Positions 43,441 to 55,144 of a DNA stretch of 64,000 nucleotides are shown here, piece by piece. This DNA is from Cycas panzhihuaensis (lineage: Eukaryota > Cycadophyta). The notes under the pieces are model-generated. The model was not told the origin of the DNA. It saw nothing but the letters and a program-made list of their open reading frames with translations, and did not search any database. The DNA lies in the NCBI GenBank assembly GCA_023213395.1, contig CM041465.1, positions 129,153,741 to 129,217,740 of the forward strand. The letters run 5' to 3'. Each line of letters starts with the position of its first letter. Positions within the stretch are counted from its first letter, which is position 1. Both the position numbers and the translations under genes were made by a program.

Positions 43441-44900
43441 CACTTAATCCATATTTTGAATGGCAACATTCGCTTCCCTCTGATCCTCACTTTGGACCTA
43501 TTCTTTCTGCTTTATCTCAACCCCTTCAATCCAACCTTGCACCTCTCTTGGATTATCATCTTAAAAATGGACACCTCTATAAAATGAATCGCATATGTGT
43601 TTCTATGGGTGCTCCGCAACACCAGATTCTTAAGAAAATTCATTCTTCAACTTGTGGTGGACACTTTGACACGCATAAAACTCTTCAGCACCTTCAGAAA
43701 TATTTTTATTGGCCTTCTATACAAAAGACAGTGGAAGATTTCGTCAAACGTTGCTCTCTCTGTAGTTAGACCAAGCTATTGAATTGTAAGCTTGGTTTTT
43801 ATCAGCCACTTCCAGTTCCCAACTGACCTTGGGAATCTATTTCAATGGATTTCGTCAGTGGGCTTTCTACAACTCAACATGGTTACGATTGCATCTTCGT
43901 CATTGTTTGACGATTTTCCAAAATGGCTATTTTTATTCCTGACACAAAGACCATCTCTACTTCTCATGCTGCAGATCTATTTTTTAAACATGTTTGGACT
44001 CATTATGGGCTTCCTTTGTCTATAATTTCTGACCGCGATAGTCGATTTCTCAGCCATCTCGGAAGACTCTATAGAGGATGCTTGGTTGTTAACTAAAGTA
44101 TTCCACATCGTTTCATCCTCAGATTGACAACCAAACAGAAGTAGTTAACCACACCCTGGTACATGCACTCGCATTTATCAACATAGCAATAAGAAATGGG
44201 ATACACATCTTTATTATATTCAACATAGCTATAATAGGGTAACTCATGTTTCTCTTGGACGATCCCCTTTCGAAGTTTGTTATGGATATCAGCCACTTAC
44301 TCCTTATGAGTTATCTTTGACAGTACCTTGTCCTGTCACAGGGCATGAACAAAAAGAACAGCACAAAGCAGTCTCTTTCATTGAACATATGACCAAGTTG
44401 CACTCCAAGATTAATCAGATTCTTCATCAAACACAAATCAAATATAAATCAGTTCATGATCAACACCATTCTGCGGGTTCTTTTAAAGTTGGCGATAAAG
44501 TATGGCTACACCTCGATCATAAATAGTTTAAGCATCACCACAAGCTTAAACCTATTCAGTTTGGTCTATATACTATTCTTCAGGCAATAGGACCAAATGT
44601 ATTTCGTCTTGATCTACTTGCACATATGGGAATTCACGATGTTGTTAATATCAGTCAGCTCAAGTTATATGAAGCGCCACATTTGGAAGTTGAACCTCTT
44701 ACTACTCATCTCTTCATACAATTCCAGATTTCCAACGTCTTCTTTATAAAGACACCATTCTTGACACAAGGCAACGTCGAACACAACAACACATTATAAC
44801 CACATACCTCCTTAGGTGTAAAGGAACTCTGCCCACAAGCGCAAAATGGATTTTTGAGTCAACTCTACAAAAACATTTTCCCCATCTTCAGTAGAAATTG
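43441..44900 (+). pseudogene. Gypsy N integrase
   Basis: The H2C2 zinc domain HSSTCGGHFDTHKTLQHLQK and FVKRCSLCS runs to 43769. Core: ESISMDFVSGLSTTQHG (Asp), a frameshift, PLSIISDRDSRFLSHL (Asp), then HPQIDNQTEVVNHTLVHAL in another frame (Glu). Then SLGRSPFEVCYGYQPLTPYE, KLHSKINQILHQTQIKYKSV, FKVGDKVWLHLDHK and VVNISQLKLYE. About ten stops or shifts. No chromodomain is evident after LKLYE. Confidence 0.9.
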
Positions 44901-44915
44901 GGGTCAATTTCTTTT

Positions 44916-44929
44916 AAGCAAGGAGGAAA
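44916..44929 (+). promoter_or_regulatory. Gypsy N polypurine tract
   Basis: AAGCAAGGAGGAAA immediately before TGATGACTTTAG. Confidence 0.85.
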
Positions 44930-45264
44930 TGATGACTTTAGTCCTAATATTATTCTCTAAATATTGTAAAAGGTACTTAAGTACCCAATTAGGTACAACT
45001 TTGTAAAGGTCACTTAAGGGACCTAATTAATAATTAGGTACACAGGTGGCATGTGTCTTACATACAAACTAACTTGAGTTTGTATAAAGATGTACAAGTC
45101 ACAAAGGAATGAATGAAGAAAAGAGACATTCTTTCTACTCCTCTCCTCTGGCTCTATTCAGGTTCTATTTTTCTTAAAGAAAACCCTAAGACCTGAAGGA
45201 CCAATTGCTCTTATGTACAATCAGAGACCGAAAAGCAAGGAGGGTTTTGCTTAGAATCACATCA
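44930..45264 (+). repeat. Gypsy N 3' LTR
   Basis: TGATGACTTTAG...ATCACATCA, nearly identical to the 5' LTR. A few differences, e.g. GTGACGTGTC versus GTGGCATGTGTC. Confidence 0.94.
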
Positions 45265-46180
45265 TGGATGTATCTGGAAACCAGACCTACTGAATGTGAG
45301 ATGTCAGGTCTTGTGGCAGTGAGATAAATAAGACTCCCGATTAGCTGTCTGTAAAGTGTGCAATTTACTGAAGGCTCCCCTTCTTTTGGGACTAGATTAT
45401 AGCTTACTTCCATAGGTGTTGCACATTCATTACAGTTCTACATTTGAAATCTAGTTAGAAAATCTATGATGTCTTTGCCTTGTGAGAGTGCAATATAATT
45501 TTCATTTTGTTCAATTTCTATTCCCAGATAGTAGTTCAAAGAACCTAAGTCGGTCATTTCAAAATCCTTTTCTAACTGACTTTTTATATTTGAGATAGAC
45601 TTGGTGTCATCTCTAGTGAGTATCATGTCATCAACATAGACTACTATAATTGAAAATTTTCCATCATTTCTTTTTATATAGAGACTAGAATCAGAGTTGC
45701 ACCTTTGGAAGCTGTTTTGGAGCAGATGTTTGTCCAGCTTAGCATACCAAGCTCTGGGGGCCTGCTTCAATCCATACAGTGCCTTTTTGAGTTTACGTAC
45801 TAGATGTTCTTGTCCTGACTGAACATAGCCTTCTGGTTGCTGCATGTAAACTTCTTCCCCTAGTTCCATTTAGAAAGGCACTTTTTAACACCCAATTGGT
45901 AAATTTTCCAATTATTCTGGGCTACCAATGCTATCATTGTTCGAACTATATTCATTTTTGCCATAGGTGAGAATGTCTCATCGAAGTCAATTCCAACGGT
46001 CTGAGTGTATCTTTTTGCCACAAGTCTTGCTTTGAATTTTCCTATTTTTCCATCTGCACCATTTTTTATTTTGTACACCCACTTGCAATTGACTACTGGC
46101 TTGTTTGGAGGTAGTTCTACTAGGTCCCAAGTCTAATTTTTGGCAATGGCATCCATTTATGTATCCATGGATGCTCTCCA
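45265..46180 (-). pseudogene. Copia K reverse transcriptase
   Basis: From 46180: the segment VVNCKWVYKIKNGADGKIGK, FKARLVAKRYTQTVGIDFDE, TFSPMAKMNIVRTMIALVAQ, WKIYQLGVKKCLSKWN (SAFLNG block shifted), then LGEEVYMQQPEGYVQSGQEH, LKKALYGLKQAPRAWYAKLD, FSIIVVYVDDMILTRDDTKS (YVDD intact), LGSLNYYLGIEIEQNENYIA, and CTLYRQLIGSLIYLTATRPD, SVGLVSRYI at the N insertion. Long open stretch 45869-45438. Confidence 0.92.
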
Positions 46181-46290
46181 CTTCGCATGCTCTTTTGCTT
46201 CTTCAAGTGATTATGGTTGTAGTCTGTTGAAGAGCGCTTAATGTCGCTGACTTCTAGTCCTGTGTGTGAATATATCTCCTTTTCCTTCTT

Positions 46291-47511
46291 CTATGGTTTT
46301 AATGCACCATTTGGCACCTTTTTCTGTTGTGCTTCAGAAGTTGATTCTTCTAATGAAGGTTCTTCTTTAGTGTGAGGAGTAGATTTTGATTCTTCTACCT
46401 CAATTTCTATAGTTACTCTTGATTCTTCAACAAACAATTCTTCCTGAGGTTCAATTCTAGATATTCCTTCAATTGTTTGTATCGAAGACTTTACCTTGAA
46501 TAGGATTTCTCCATTAAAGACTCCATCCCTACTTACATAAATTTTATTGTTCTTGGGATCTATGCATTTGTACCCGTTTGAGTTTTTACTGTATCCCACC
46601 ATTACACATTCTATGCATTTTGAATCTAGTTTTGTCCTATTTTTATCTGGAATATGTACAAAGGCCTGACAACCAAAGGTTTTTAGGTTACTTACATCAG
46701 GCTTGCTTCCAATCCAAGCTTCTTCAGGTGTTATCTGGTGCAGTGCTATTGTTGGACTCCGATTGATTAGATAGCAAGTTGTACTTACTGCCTCTGCCCA
46801 GTAAGTTTTTAAGACTTGTTTTTCATGGATCATGCTTCGAGCCATTTTCATTATGGTTCTATTCTTTCGTTCAACTACACCATTTGACTAAGGTGTATAG
46901 GGGGTTGTGAATTGTCTTCAGATGCCCCTGATTTTGCAAAAGTCGAGAAATTCTTTTGGGATATATTCCCCTCCATTGTCTGACCTGATACATTTAATTT
47001 TACATCCTGATTCTAATTCTATTTCTACTTTGAATTCTTTAAATGTATCAAACACGTCTGATTTATTATGAATAAAATACATCCACACTTTTCTGGGGAA
47101 GTCATTAACAAAGGTCAAGAAATATCTAGAACCATTTATAGACAGAGGTGTCAGAGGACCACATAAGTCTGTGTGTATTAGCTCTAGTTTCTCTTGAGCG
47201 CGCCATTCATTGGTTCTAAAAGGAAAACAATGTTGTTTTCCACATTGACAACCTTTGCAAACAAAATTCTCTGATGAGATAGAGGAAAGACCATTTACTA
47301 CATTGTTCTTTTTCATCATTTCTAATTTATCCAAGGGGAGGTGTCCATACTTCAAATGCCACACTTTATTATTATTGAAATCTATGGCAAAGAATGTTTT
47401 TACATCTATTTTTGGATCAACAAGAATGGACAACAGTTTGTACAGATCATTGTACTTCACCTCCTTAGCAACGATAGCACCTCCATTTTTCATGTCCAAC
47501 ACATAGCACAT
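46291..47511 (-). pseudogene. Copia K integrase
   Basis: The best-preserved integrase in the window. Zinc domain WHLKYGHLPLDKLEMMKK and FVCKGCQCGKQHCF; core IHTDLCGPLTPLSING, IRSDNGGEYIPKEFLDF and GVVERKNRTIMKMARS, so all three acids are present. Only two stops break the core (TGA after CKIRGI and TAG after TTPYTP, near 46915 and 46888), both explainable as C-to-T changes of CGA and CAG. The C-terminus runs on through an acidic linker (EEPSLEESTSEAQQ) to 46291. Confidence 0.93.
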
Positions 47512-47860
47512 CCCTTTTCATCAAAGATGGTCCTCAATCCCTTGTTGCTTAGTTGAGATATTGACAGGAGATTCATCTTGAGTTTAAGTACAAAGAGTAC
47601 ATTACTGATTTTCTTCACAGAACTTTACAAATTTACAACAATAGTTCCTACTCCTTCAATGCTTAAAGGGTACTTATCTCCAAGCTCGACAGCCTTTGAT
47701 GAATAAGTTTTGATTGACTCGAACCAATCTTTTCTATTCATCATGTGCTGTGATGATCCTAAGTCAATGAACCATACATCGAAGTCATGAAGACTTGCTA
47801 ATAAGGCAGCAACGAAAGTAGTTTCTTCTTCCTCTTCCTCTAACTGTTCTTTGTTGTAGT
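47512..47860 (-). pseudogene. Copia K protease
   Basis: Signature FDVWFIDLGSSQHMMNRKDW: D-L-G in place of D-S-G, a C-to-T change (TCA to TTA). Then SKAVELGDKYPLSIEGVGTI, NVLFVLKLKMNLLSISQLSN. A stop follows VVNL near 47625 and a frameshift occurs at 47510. Confidence 0.87.
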
Positions 47861-48749
47861 TGCCGACCAGTCATTTCCCTCTCTAAATCTCTTCTCTTCA
47901 CTGATGACACTGGTATGGATAATGTCCCAACTGTCCGCAGTGATAACAAACATCAAACATCCGACATTGACTTGAAAAGTGACCATGTTTACTACAGTTG
48001 AAATAGACCTAAGCATCTCTTGGAGTGTACATGCAACCGCGACCTCGGTTATCTAACCATCTTCCATGTGAAGGAGTTCTGGACTCGGATGCGTGTCCTT
48101 TGCCTCTGAACCGTCCTCTTCCTCTTAAGCCTCCTATGTTTAATTTTGTTACAAAAGCATCTTCTATTTCATCTTCATATTTTTTGTTCCTTTGCTTATG
48201 TCTTAGCAGCATACCTATCAGTTCATCAAGTGACATTTCTTCAATTATACCACTATTGGTGGTTGTATTAATGGTTACATCAAAGGCCTTGGGAAGTTTT
48301 TCCACTACCATTTCAACAATTTCTTTTCCTAAAATGACTGTCCCAATACTAAGAAGCTCATTTCGGATAGTGGTAACCTTGTGAATCAACATTATCTGTT
48401 TCTTTCATAACCAATTTAAATAGTTCCTCTTTCAGAGTAATAATCCTTACTCTATTCTTTTGGGCATAGAGATTTTCTAGGGTTTTCCAAATTTGAGAGC
48501 AGGTATTTGATTTATCTATATATATCAACAAATGATCAGAGAGAAATAGTTTTAAGGTTATTACTCCTACGTTAGTCCTTTCCAATTTTTCTGAGCATCA
48601 CCTTAAGCTTTAGCCATTTTTTCTTCTCCTATGGTCAGTCCCCATGCACTTTTTGCATGTAGGAGGGCTTCCATTTTGATTCTCCATACATGGTAGTTGT
48701 TTCTGGTTAATTTATCTGTGTCATTGAGGTCCAAAATTAAAAATGCCAT
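47861..48749 (-). pseudogene. Copia K gag
   Basis: Starts MAFLILDLNDTDKLTRNNYH at 48749, with WRIKMEALLHAKSAWG; a stop near 48603; 48585-48360 TLKLFLSDHLLIYIDKSNTC, SQIWKTLENLYAQKN; a frameshift near 48370; then ELLSIGTVILGKEIVEMVVE, LPKAFDVTINT, a Gly/Arg-rich stretch, and two knuckles: YFNCSKHGHFSSQC (first Cys changed to Tyr) and CYHCGQLGHYPYQC (intact). Acidic EEEEEE run at the end. Confidence 0.9.
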
Positions 48750-50332
48750 TATTAAACTAGTTGAGGACAGATTCGAGGAGACAGACAGAGTCAAAAATGT
48801 GAATATTCGATGGACTGATGCCTGAAAACAGTGTACGACCGTACGTATTTCCGTACAAAAATGAAGGTGTACGGATTGAAGAGAAAAATATCTCAAATTA
48901 AAGAGCTTTTCAAGCTAAGTTCAAATTTGCAATTATTTTTTAGAGACAATTTTTCTTTAGGGAGAAAACAGGCACAAAAGGAGAAAATCGACAATTGGGG
49001 TTTTGAGAAAAAATGCTTAGAATTCTTCAAATCTGGAAAAATAATCTTCGAAATCAGTCCTAGTGCCTCTACAATACACTAACACTGAGTTTAGGATCGA
49101 TTTTACCTAGCAACTTGAGAGATTTTGAGAGAAATTTGCACAAATATGGCCAAACCTGCATGGATTGGTAAATGGGGTAAAATTGCCTCAAAACGACTCC
49201 AAATGACTTCAACCCAATTGGGAAAGTTGATGCCCTCGATGAGATCTACTAGCTGGCCAAATTTCATTTAATTCCAACAACTTTGAAAAAATTGGTCCGT
49301 ACACACCCGTACAGGAGGAAAAATTGCAGTCATTTTTCTCTTCTGGTCTCTAATCTTTTGTTTGATGAATAAATTGATCTGTAACTGATCCCAAAAGAGC
49401 TTAGTTTGGTGAAGAAATCAATTATCAATCTTTCCTCCTTGAGATCCTGGGAGTTAGTGTAGAAAGCTCAATAACATCAAAACAACAATGAGCCCATGAA
49501 AGGAAAATTCTACACCAAATCAATTATACTTGACATTGATCCAAAAGTATGAGGAGTAATACTTTTATTAAACCATGAAAATCTCCATTTAATGGTGGAG
49601 AAATCAACTAGAAAAAGAATGGTAAAATTACAAGGAATAAATGTTACAATTATACCATAAGGGGGACTCCAACCCTCCAAATGCCTCTCCAAGGATGCTT
49701 CCCAAGTCAAGTCTCCAAGAACCACCTCTCTAACCTATAGAATGGCTCAATTTATAGAAAGAAACCTAAATTGCATGTTTAACAAGTGGCAATCATGCAA
49801 GTATAACCACTAACCACCAGAATGCATGTTGTCCAAGTGGCCTTCATACAATTCTTAGAATGTTACAGCTTGTAACAGATCTTAACGTACTCCAATTTGG
49901 CTCAAATTTGGTACACGTCTAGGAACGCATGTCCCCTCAGCTTCCTCAAATTTTTAGCTCATTTGGATGTCATTTGGCCATGTTTCTTTGCATATAATGA
50001 TAATATATATTTTCTGTTTTTTTCTACTAGCTGTGGGATTAATTTTTATGCAAAGACAAGGCTTGAACTCTAATCAAATGATATTTTCTGAACCCCACCT
50101 TTTGTACACATCTAGTGGGATGTGTCTTATCTCTTTAAACAAAATTTCATAGAATTTTGATACCATTTGGCCATATCTCTTTTAGTTATGCCAATGCCTA
50201 GCATTTTCCGCATCCTGTAAACATATGGTAGATCCTCCTGGATCAGTAACTCTCATAAAAGCAATTGTACTTCAATAGTTCCAGTCACCGCAAAGGTCCT
50301 CAGACAAATTTTGTCAAATGATCAGAGTTCCT
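48750..50332 (-). other. Copia K untranslated leader
   Basis: About 1.6 kb with no supported frame. GTAC words cluster at 48829-48880 and 49297-49315. Confidence 0.7.
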
Positions 50333-50344
50333 ACTTTGATACCA
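50333..50344 (-). promoter_or_regulatory. Copia K primer-binding site
   Basis: On - TGGTATCAAAGT directly abuts the 5' LTR. Confidence 0.9.
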
Positions 50345-50544
50345 TGTTAAAAATAAGACCTCAATTGATGAAGAAGGATAGAATCTCTCTTGATTATTGA
50401 TGGAGGGAAACCTCCTTTATATACAAAAGACTTTGTAACCGTTACATGGTTATTACATCAAATATATGAATTAAATATAATGAGGATCTAAACACATTGC
50501 CCCTCTTCTTTAACGTTCCTAGGATAAAACATTACATTCTAATA
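50345..50544 (-). repeat. Copia K 5' LTR
   Basis: 200 bp, on + TGTTAAAAATAAG...CATTCTAATA; matches 37951-38138 along its length, with extra bases near 50470. Confidence 0.92.
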
Positions 50545-51100
50545 CCATCTAGTTTTTCTTTTATTCTATACACACATTTGTAGTCTACAACAGGTTTACC
50601 TTTTGGCAGATAAACTAATTCCCAAGTTTTGTTTTGATCTATGGACTCCATTTCTTTGTTCATGGCTTCTTGCCATTCTATTTTTTGACAAACTTCTTCA
50701 AAACTTTGAGGTTTGACTGAACAAGCCAAGACTTGATGTTTTTGAGATCTGGATTTGTGCTCAAATACATCTCCTTTTGATTCTTCTATAGTTTTTAAAT
50801 ATCATTTAGGTAATCCTTTTCCTAGGACATCTTGTTGTCTTTCTTCTTTTGGCAAAGTTTCTGATTCTTCTGTTTCTTCCTAAGGAGTTGATTCTTTTTC
50901 AACTGTACTGTCAGTATTAGTAGTTTCTTCCAATATTATGCCCTTTTGAGAACTACTCTTTTGTGAACAGGCAGTATCTTTACTAATTGAAATGCCTTCA
51001 TCAAAGGTTACATCTCTGTTTACATAGATTTTTTTTGTTTTCACATTTGTGTAGTGATATGCTTTTGATTTGGTACTATACCCGACCATAATGCATTCAA
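50545..51100 (-). pseudogene. Copia J RT N-terminus and linker
   Basis: MACSVKPQSFEEVCQKIEWQ, EAMNKEMESIDQNKTWELVY, LPKGKPVVDYKCVYRIKEKL, DG to the K insertion. To the right is the linker: NVKTKKIYVNRDVTFDEGIS and a Ser/Thr/Glu-rich tail ending near 50880. Confidence 0.88.
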
Positions 51101-51990
51101 TGCATTTATCATCTAATTTTGCCCTTTTTTGAGTTGGAATATTGACATAAGCTATGCTTCCAAAGGTTCTTAGATGACTTACATCTAGTCTTTTGCATGT
51201 CCATGTTTCTTCTGGAGTAATTTTGTTAAGTACTTTTTTGGAACTTTTGTTTATTAAATAAACAACAGTTATTAAATAAACAACAGTATTAACTACTTTA
51301 ACCCAATATATGTTTGAAACATCTCTCTTTTATCATGCATCTACCATTTCTGTTATAGTCTTGTCCAATCTTACAGCTACTCCATTTGATTTTCGAGTGT
51401 ATGGAGTAGTGATTTGTTTGTGAATGCCATGGATTTTACAAAAAATTAAAAATTCATTTGAAATATACTCTCCAGCTCCATCTGTTCTAAGCATTTTGAT
51501 CCTGTGCCCACTTTCCAACTCAACTTGATCTTTAAATTCTTTAAAGCAATCAAAAGCCTCTGATTTACTAAAGATGAAAAATACCCAATCTTTTCGAGTG
51601 AAGTCATCTATCAAAGTGAAAAAATACCTGGCACCATTAATAGAGTTTGGTGTCACTATGGACCAATTCCAACTTTTCTTTTGATCTCTAGTTACTTTCT
51701 TGAAATGACGTTCTATGTTGCTTGCCTAACATGCAACTTTTACAGATAGAGAAATTTATCGTAAAATTAACAGAAAGTCCATCAACCATAGCAAATTTTT
51801 TTTAAATTTTTAATCTATCATATGCAATATGTCCATAGTGTGAATGCCATATTATATTATCATTACTCTGAACAACAAGATTTTTTACAGAAGAGACAAT
51901 GGGAGTAGAAACTAATTTATAAAGATTATTAGTTTCTATCCCAAACTTATAAAGATTAACAAGCTTTAACTGAAGAAGTAGGTTCACTAA
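51101..51990 (-). pseudogene. Copia J integrase
   Basis: From 51987: LVNLYKFGIETNNLYKLVST and DNIIWHSHYGHIAYDRLKI (zinc domain start), a stop, a broken CKSCMLGKQHRTSFQE-like stretch, then TPNSINGARYFFTLIDDFTR, FDCFKEFKDQVELESGHRIK, MLRTDGAGEYISNEFLIFCK (second Asp as RTDGAGEY), SNGVAVRLDKTITEMVDA (Glu of VAERxN changed to Val). The end, DVSHLRTFGSIAYVNIPTQK-like, is at 51130-51200. The LHTDLCG block is lost near 51660. Confidence 0.85.
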
Positions 51991-52221
51991 TATGTTTCAA
52001 GATAGAATCACTTATTGACAAGGTAGTTATGGCTAAAGCTTGTCTATCCCTTTCTTCTTAACTGACAATTTTTGCAGCATCAATAGTTGGTTTCTTTTCC
52101 TTTTTAGTAACAATATCCCATGCATTTTTTGCAATTAAAAGCCCCTTTATTTTAATTTTCTAGGTAGCATAATTTTTCCCTGTTAGCTTATCTGACTCTT
52201 CTAAAATGTAGATTGATGCCA
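51991..52221 (-). pseudogene. Copia J gag stub
   Basis: Starts MASIYILEESDKLTGKNYAT at 52221, then KIKIKGLLIAKNAWDIVTKK, EERDRQALAITTLSISDSIL, KHISEPTSS and runs straight into VNLYKFGIE of the pre-integrase region. The rest of gag, the zinc knuckle and protease are deleted near 51985. Confidence 0.85.
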
Positions 52222-52920
52222 TTTTTTAGTGCTTAGAAGGAGAAAATATAGACTCATTTTTTTGGATGATTATGGCAATCCAAGTATGTACGAGTGTACA
52301 AATGTATAGGAAAAGTACATATGTACAAAACCCTAAAAAAACTCCCTATAAATGTAGGTATTGACTTCGTGTACAGGAATCTAAAGTTAGATTTTAGAAA
52401 GCAGTTCTAGACTGGGAGAAATTTCACTTGAAAAAGAGGACTGCTAAGATTTAGATTATAGTTTTGCTCATAACTTGAAAAATCTTCAGTGAAATCTTGC
52501 AAACTTACATTTGATGGAAAGCTTATGACGTAAGGAAGATTTTGTGACCACTTACTTGGTTTGAAATAAAGAAAAATTGAAGAAATCTGTTGCAGAAGCT
52601 TAAAACCCACACATTGATCTTTCTGCATTTTCCTGCTTATCGAGGCCAAATCTGCAAACACTTCTTTAGGACAATGGACTCTACTCCTTGAGACATTTCT
52701 ACTGGTAAAATTTCACTCAATTTTGACTACTTTGAATTTTCTGTCTATATAGGTTTGTACGGTTCCGTACAGTGCTGTACAACTTTGTCTAGGCTTTAAT
52801 TTCACTATCTTTCCTTCACAGCTTTCTTTTTTCTCTTTATTTAGTTTTTTAAGCTCACAGATTTGATATCTCAGTCTAGCTTCAATCTGTCTAGCCTCAG
52901 TCTATCTTTCTGTTAGACCT
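52222..52920 (-). other. Copia J untranslated leader
   Basis: About 0.7 kb, no supported frame. GTAC words at 52287-52325, 52372 and 52757-52785. Confidence 0.65.
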
Positions 52921-52932
52921 ACTATGATACTA
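52921..52932 (-). promoter_or_regulatory. Copia J primer-binding site
   Basis: On - TAGTATCATAGT, next to the 5' LTR; a decayed TGGTATCA-type site. Confidence 0.75.
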
Positions 52933-53162
52933 CGATGAAAACTGAATTGAAGAAAATGAATATTGCTTCATTTATTGATGAGAGAAGGTGATCTCTATTA
53001 TATACAACTGATTTACATAAATGATTAGTACAGGAATGACAAATGTCAATAAGTATGACAAGTGTCATTTTAAAATAGAAGAGGGACAATGACACCTAAC
53101 CCTCAATTTACATAAAGAACACTATAATACAAAACTTAAAATAAACTATTAATATTCTAACA
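52933..53162 (-). repeat. Copia J 5' LTR
   Basis: 230 bp, same length as 36340-36569 and similar throughout. First base on + is C where the 3' copy has T. Confidence 0.9.
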
Positions 53163-53178
53163 CAAGCTATTCTGAGTA

Positions 53179-53669
53179 TGTAGCGAGCCAAAAATAATAC
53201 AGCAGATAGAAACCCTATTTCCAATAACAAAGATATATTTAAAGTAGATCACAATGCTTCATAACGATAAGTCTCATGTTCACAGCAGATAATTGTAGCA
53301 ATACAACCTCATAAATAATATTCAATAGAGATAACAGTAACATATGTGAACAATAGTAAATAATATTAACAAAATGATAGCACTTGATACAAAATATCCA
53401 GCAGCATTGATGAACCCTCTTCGAGGTGAGAGCAACCCTCCAATAGGCACAAGGCCATTATCCCTTCATAACAGAAATTCTCCAAGATGCCCTTCAAATG
53501 AGGGTGCCCTTTTTATTTATAGCCAACTTCTTAATTTTCCCTCCAAAAAACTGACTTCATAATAAAATAAATTAAATGATTCTTCTTTTAATTCTTCCAA
53601 AAACCGACATCCTTATAATAAATACCCCATATAAAAACCGACTTCTTCTTTTAATTTTGGAATGCTACA
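53179..53669 (-). repeat. H 3' LTR
   Basis: 491 bp. PPT complement (TTCCCTTCCCCTTAAA) directly follows at 53671. Confidence 0.93.
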
Positions 53670-54466
53670 ATTCCCTTCCCCTTAAAATAATACTTCACCC
53701 TTAAAGTATTGAGAAATGCTTGTAGCTCAGTCTAATCTTCCAACCACATCTTACTAGATCCTGTAGGTCATGAAGATTTGGCTTGATCTCGCATCTTCTG
53801 TAGATCTTTGCTAGCAGGCATCTTGAATTTGTCGATGTTTGTTCCTAGTGCCAGGCACATGTTTTTTGTTCTACATCAAGAGATCCTAGGATTTGTGAGG
53901 TGCCTCAAATGTCTTGTCCCGGTCTTGCCTTGTGTTTGCACATTTTGTTTTCAAATAAAATGGCTTATGGAAGGAGAAGTGGGGATTTTGTGAAAGAATT
54001 GATCATAAGGGTCATGGATTGACGATTGCTTATTATGAAAAAAAGAAAAGAAAACGTGGAATTGTGAACCAAGATCAAGCATAGCTTTGAAGGTATGGGA
54101 AGAAAGAATAAGTTTTGGAATATGCCTTGGATGGAGATGAGAATTTGTGCAAGTTTTGTTGGGCCACAACACCTCTCAGTAAAGAAAGATGAGGGATTAG
54201 TGATAAATGTTCTTTATGGAAAAAAGACTTTAGTAGGCTTTTAGAAATGGTACTCAAACAAAACAAGAGATTCAAATGAAAAAATAATATTGATAATATT
54301 GAATTGAAGGGGTTTGAGAAAAGTCAGACTGGATTTTGTAAGGGGTAATACTGAGTGATGAAACCTGATGAGCGGTTTGAAGAGTATCCTGATGAGGATG
54401 GTTTATAGGGGATGAAGGAGTAGGTAAATAAAGAGATGGACTAGGATTACAGAGAGAAATTGGGAT
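53670..54466 (-). other. H 3' interior, non-coding
   Basis: Between PPT and the end of the gag-like frame; no domain seen. Its left 350 bp also occur in H2 (35085-35501). Confidence 0.65.
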
Positions 54467-55144
54467 TTAATATACAAAAAAACTAAAGTTAAGGGGATTA
54501 AGAGCATGGCTAACTATGGGTTGAAAAGAAAAGGGCTTTTCTACTGCTATTGAACTAGGGAAAGAGAGAGGACATATAAAACTATCAAACAAAATGTGCG
54601 TGTGCAATACAGGATCAATGAGTACCTTGCATGAAATTTGTTGAGATTCTTCCTTAAACTCTACTTGTTCTTCGTTGTTTTCATGCTGCCCCTGCGTAAC
54701 TTCACTTTGGATTTCTTCTCTGATATTGACTTGAGATTCTTCTGTCACTTGAGTTTGCTTCGAGTCTTTTATGTAGTCATGTTATTCCCTTTGAACTGGT
54801 TCCTCTTACAAAATCTTTGCTTCTTGTCCTTCTTCTTCTACTTTTGCCCCTTCATTTGGTTGCTTTGATGCTTGGGTATCCTCACCTTGCTCGTGGGTCT
54901 GATGATCTTTTTGTTGTCTAAATGTTTTGATAAATGCACGTTGAAACCAAAACCAATCGATGCATCCTATTGATTGGTTGGACCAATTATTGAACCAATC
55001 AGAAGCTTTTTCTCCCAAGAACAATTCTAAGTCTGCCCAATAATCGTCAATTTTTGTACTCCCTGTGAATTGATTTTGAGTTTCAACCCATTCTACCCAT
55101 TCTCTTGCATCGATGCCTTCATTAGGCTCAAAAAGGTCAAACAT
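54467..55144 (-). pseudogene. H gag-like protein
   Basis: Frame 55144-54806 (112 codons): MFDLFEPNEGIDAREWVEWV, IDDYWADLELFLGEKASDWF, NNWSNQSIGCIDWFWFQRAF, IKTFRQQ, matching the general gypsy gag pattern in which a Leu-rich block is followed by A-x2-WF-x2-W. Then a Gln/Glu-rich tail and a stop; a second frame (54748-54467) continues with EEIQSEVTQGQHENNEEQVE. No zinc knuckle is visible. I assign gag by pattern and position after the leader, not by a strong motif. Confidence 0.6.

Larger units (their letters stand above)
38778..45264 (+). mobile_element. Gypsy N, near-complete, nested in K
   Basis: LTRs 38778-39110 (333 bp) and 44930-45264 (335 bp), very similar to each other. PBS 39113-39125, PPT 44916-44929. 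Flanks TGCAT (38773-38777) and TGGAT (45265-45269) match at four of five. gag, protease, RT, RNase H and integrase occur in gypsy order. The solo LTR S interrupts it at 41319-41848. Removing S leaves about 5.96 kb. Many stops but a complete domain set. Confidence 0.95.
37951..50544 (-). mobile_element. Copia K, nested in J
   Basis: LTRs 37951-38138 (188 bp) and 50345-50544 (200 bp), PBS 50333-50344, PPT beside 38139. Inserted in J RT: KLDG at 50545 on one side continues as VEKYKV at 37940 on the other. Flanking 5-mers (TCATG, CCATC) match poorly. N interrupts K at RNase H. Without N it is about 6.1 kb, with gag, protease, integrase, RT and RNase H all present. Confidence 0.92.
36340..53162 (-). 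mobile_element. Copia J, nested in I
   Basis: LTRs 36340-36569 and 52933-53162, both exactly 230 bp. Flanks CAAGA (36335-36339) and CAAGC (53163-53167) share CAAG. PBS at 52921-52932. RNase H, RT, integrase and a gag stub are present; K splits RT at 37951-50544. Net size without K is about 4.2 kb, short because gag and protease are mostly deleted. Confidence 0.92.

Noticed and set aside
48025-48384. 119-codon + strand frame
   Set aside because: Antisense to the K gag Gly/Arg-rich region.
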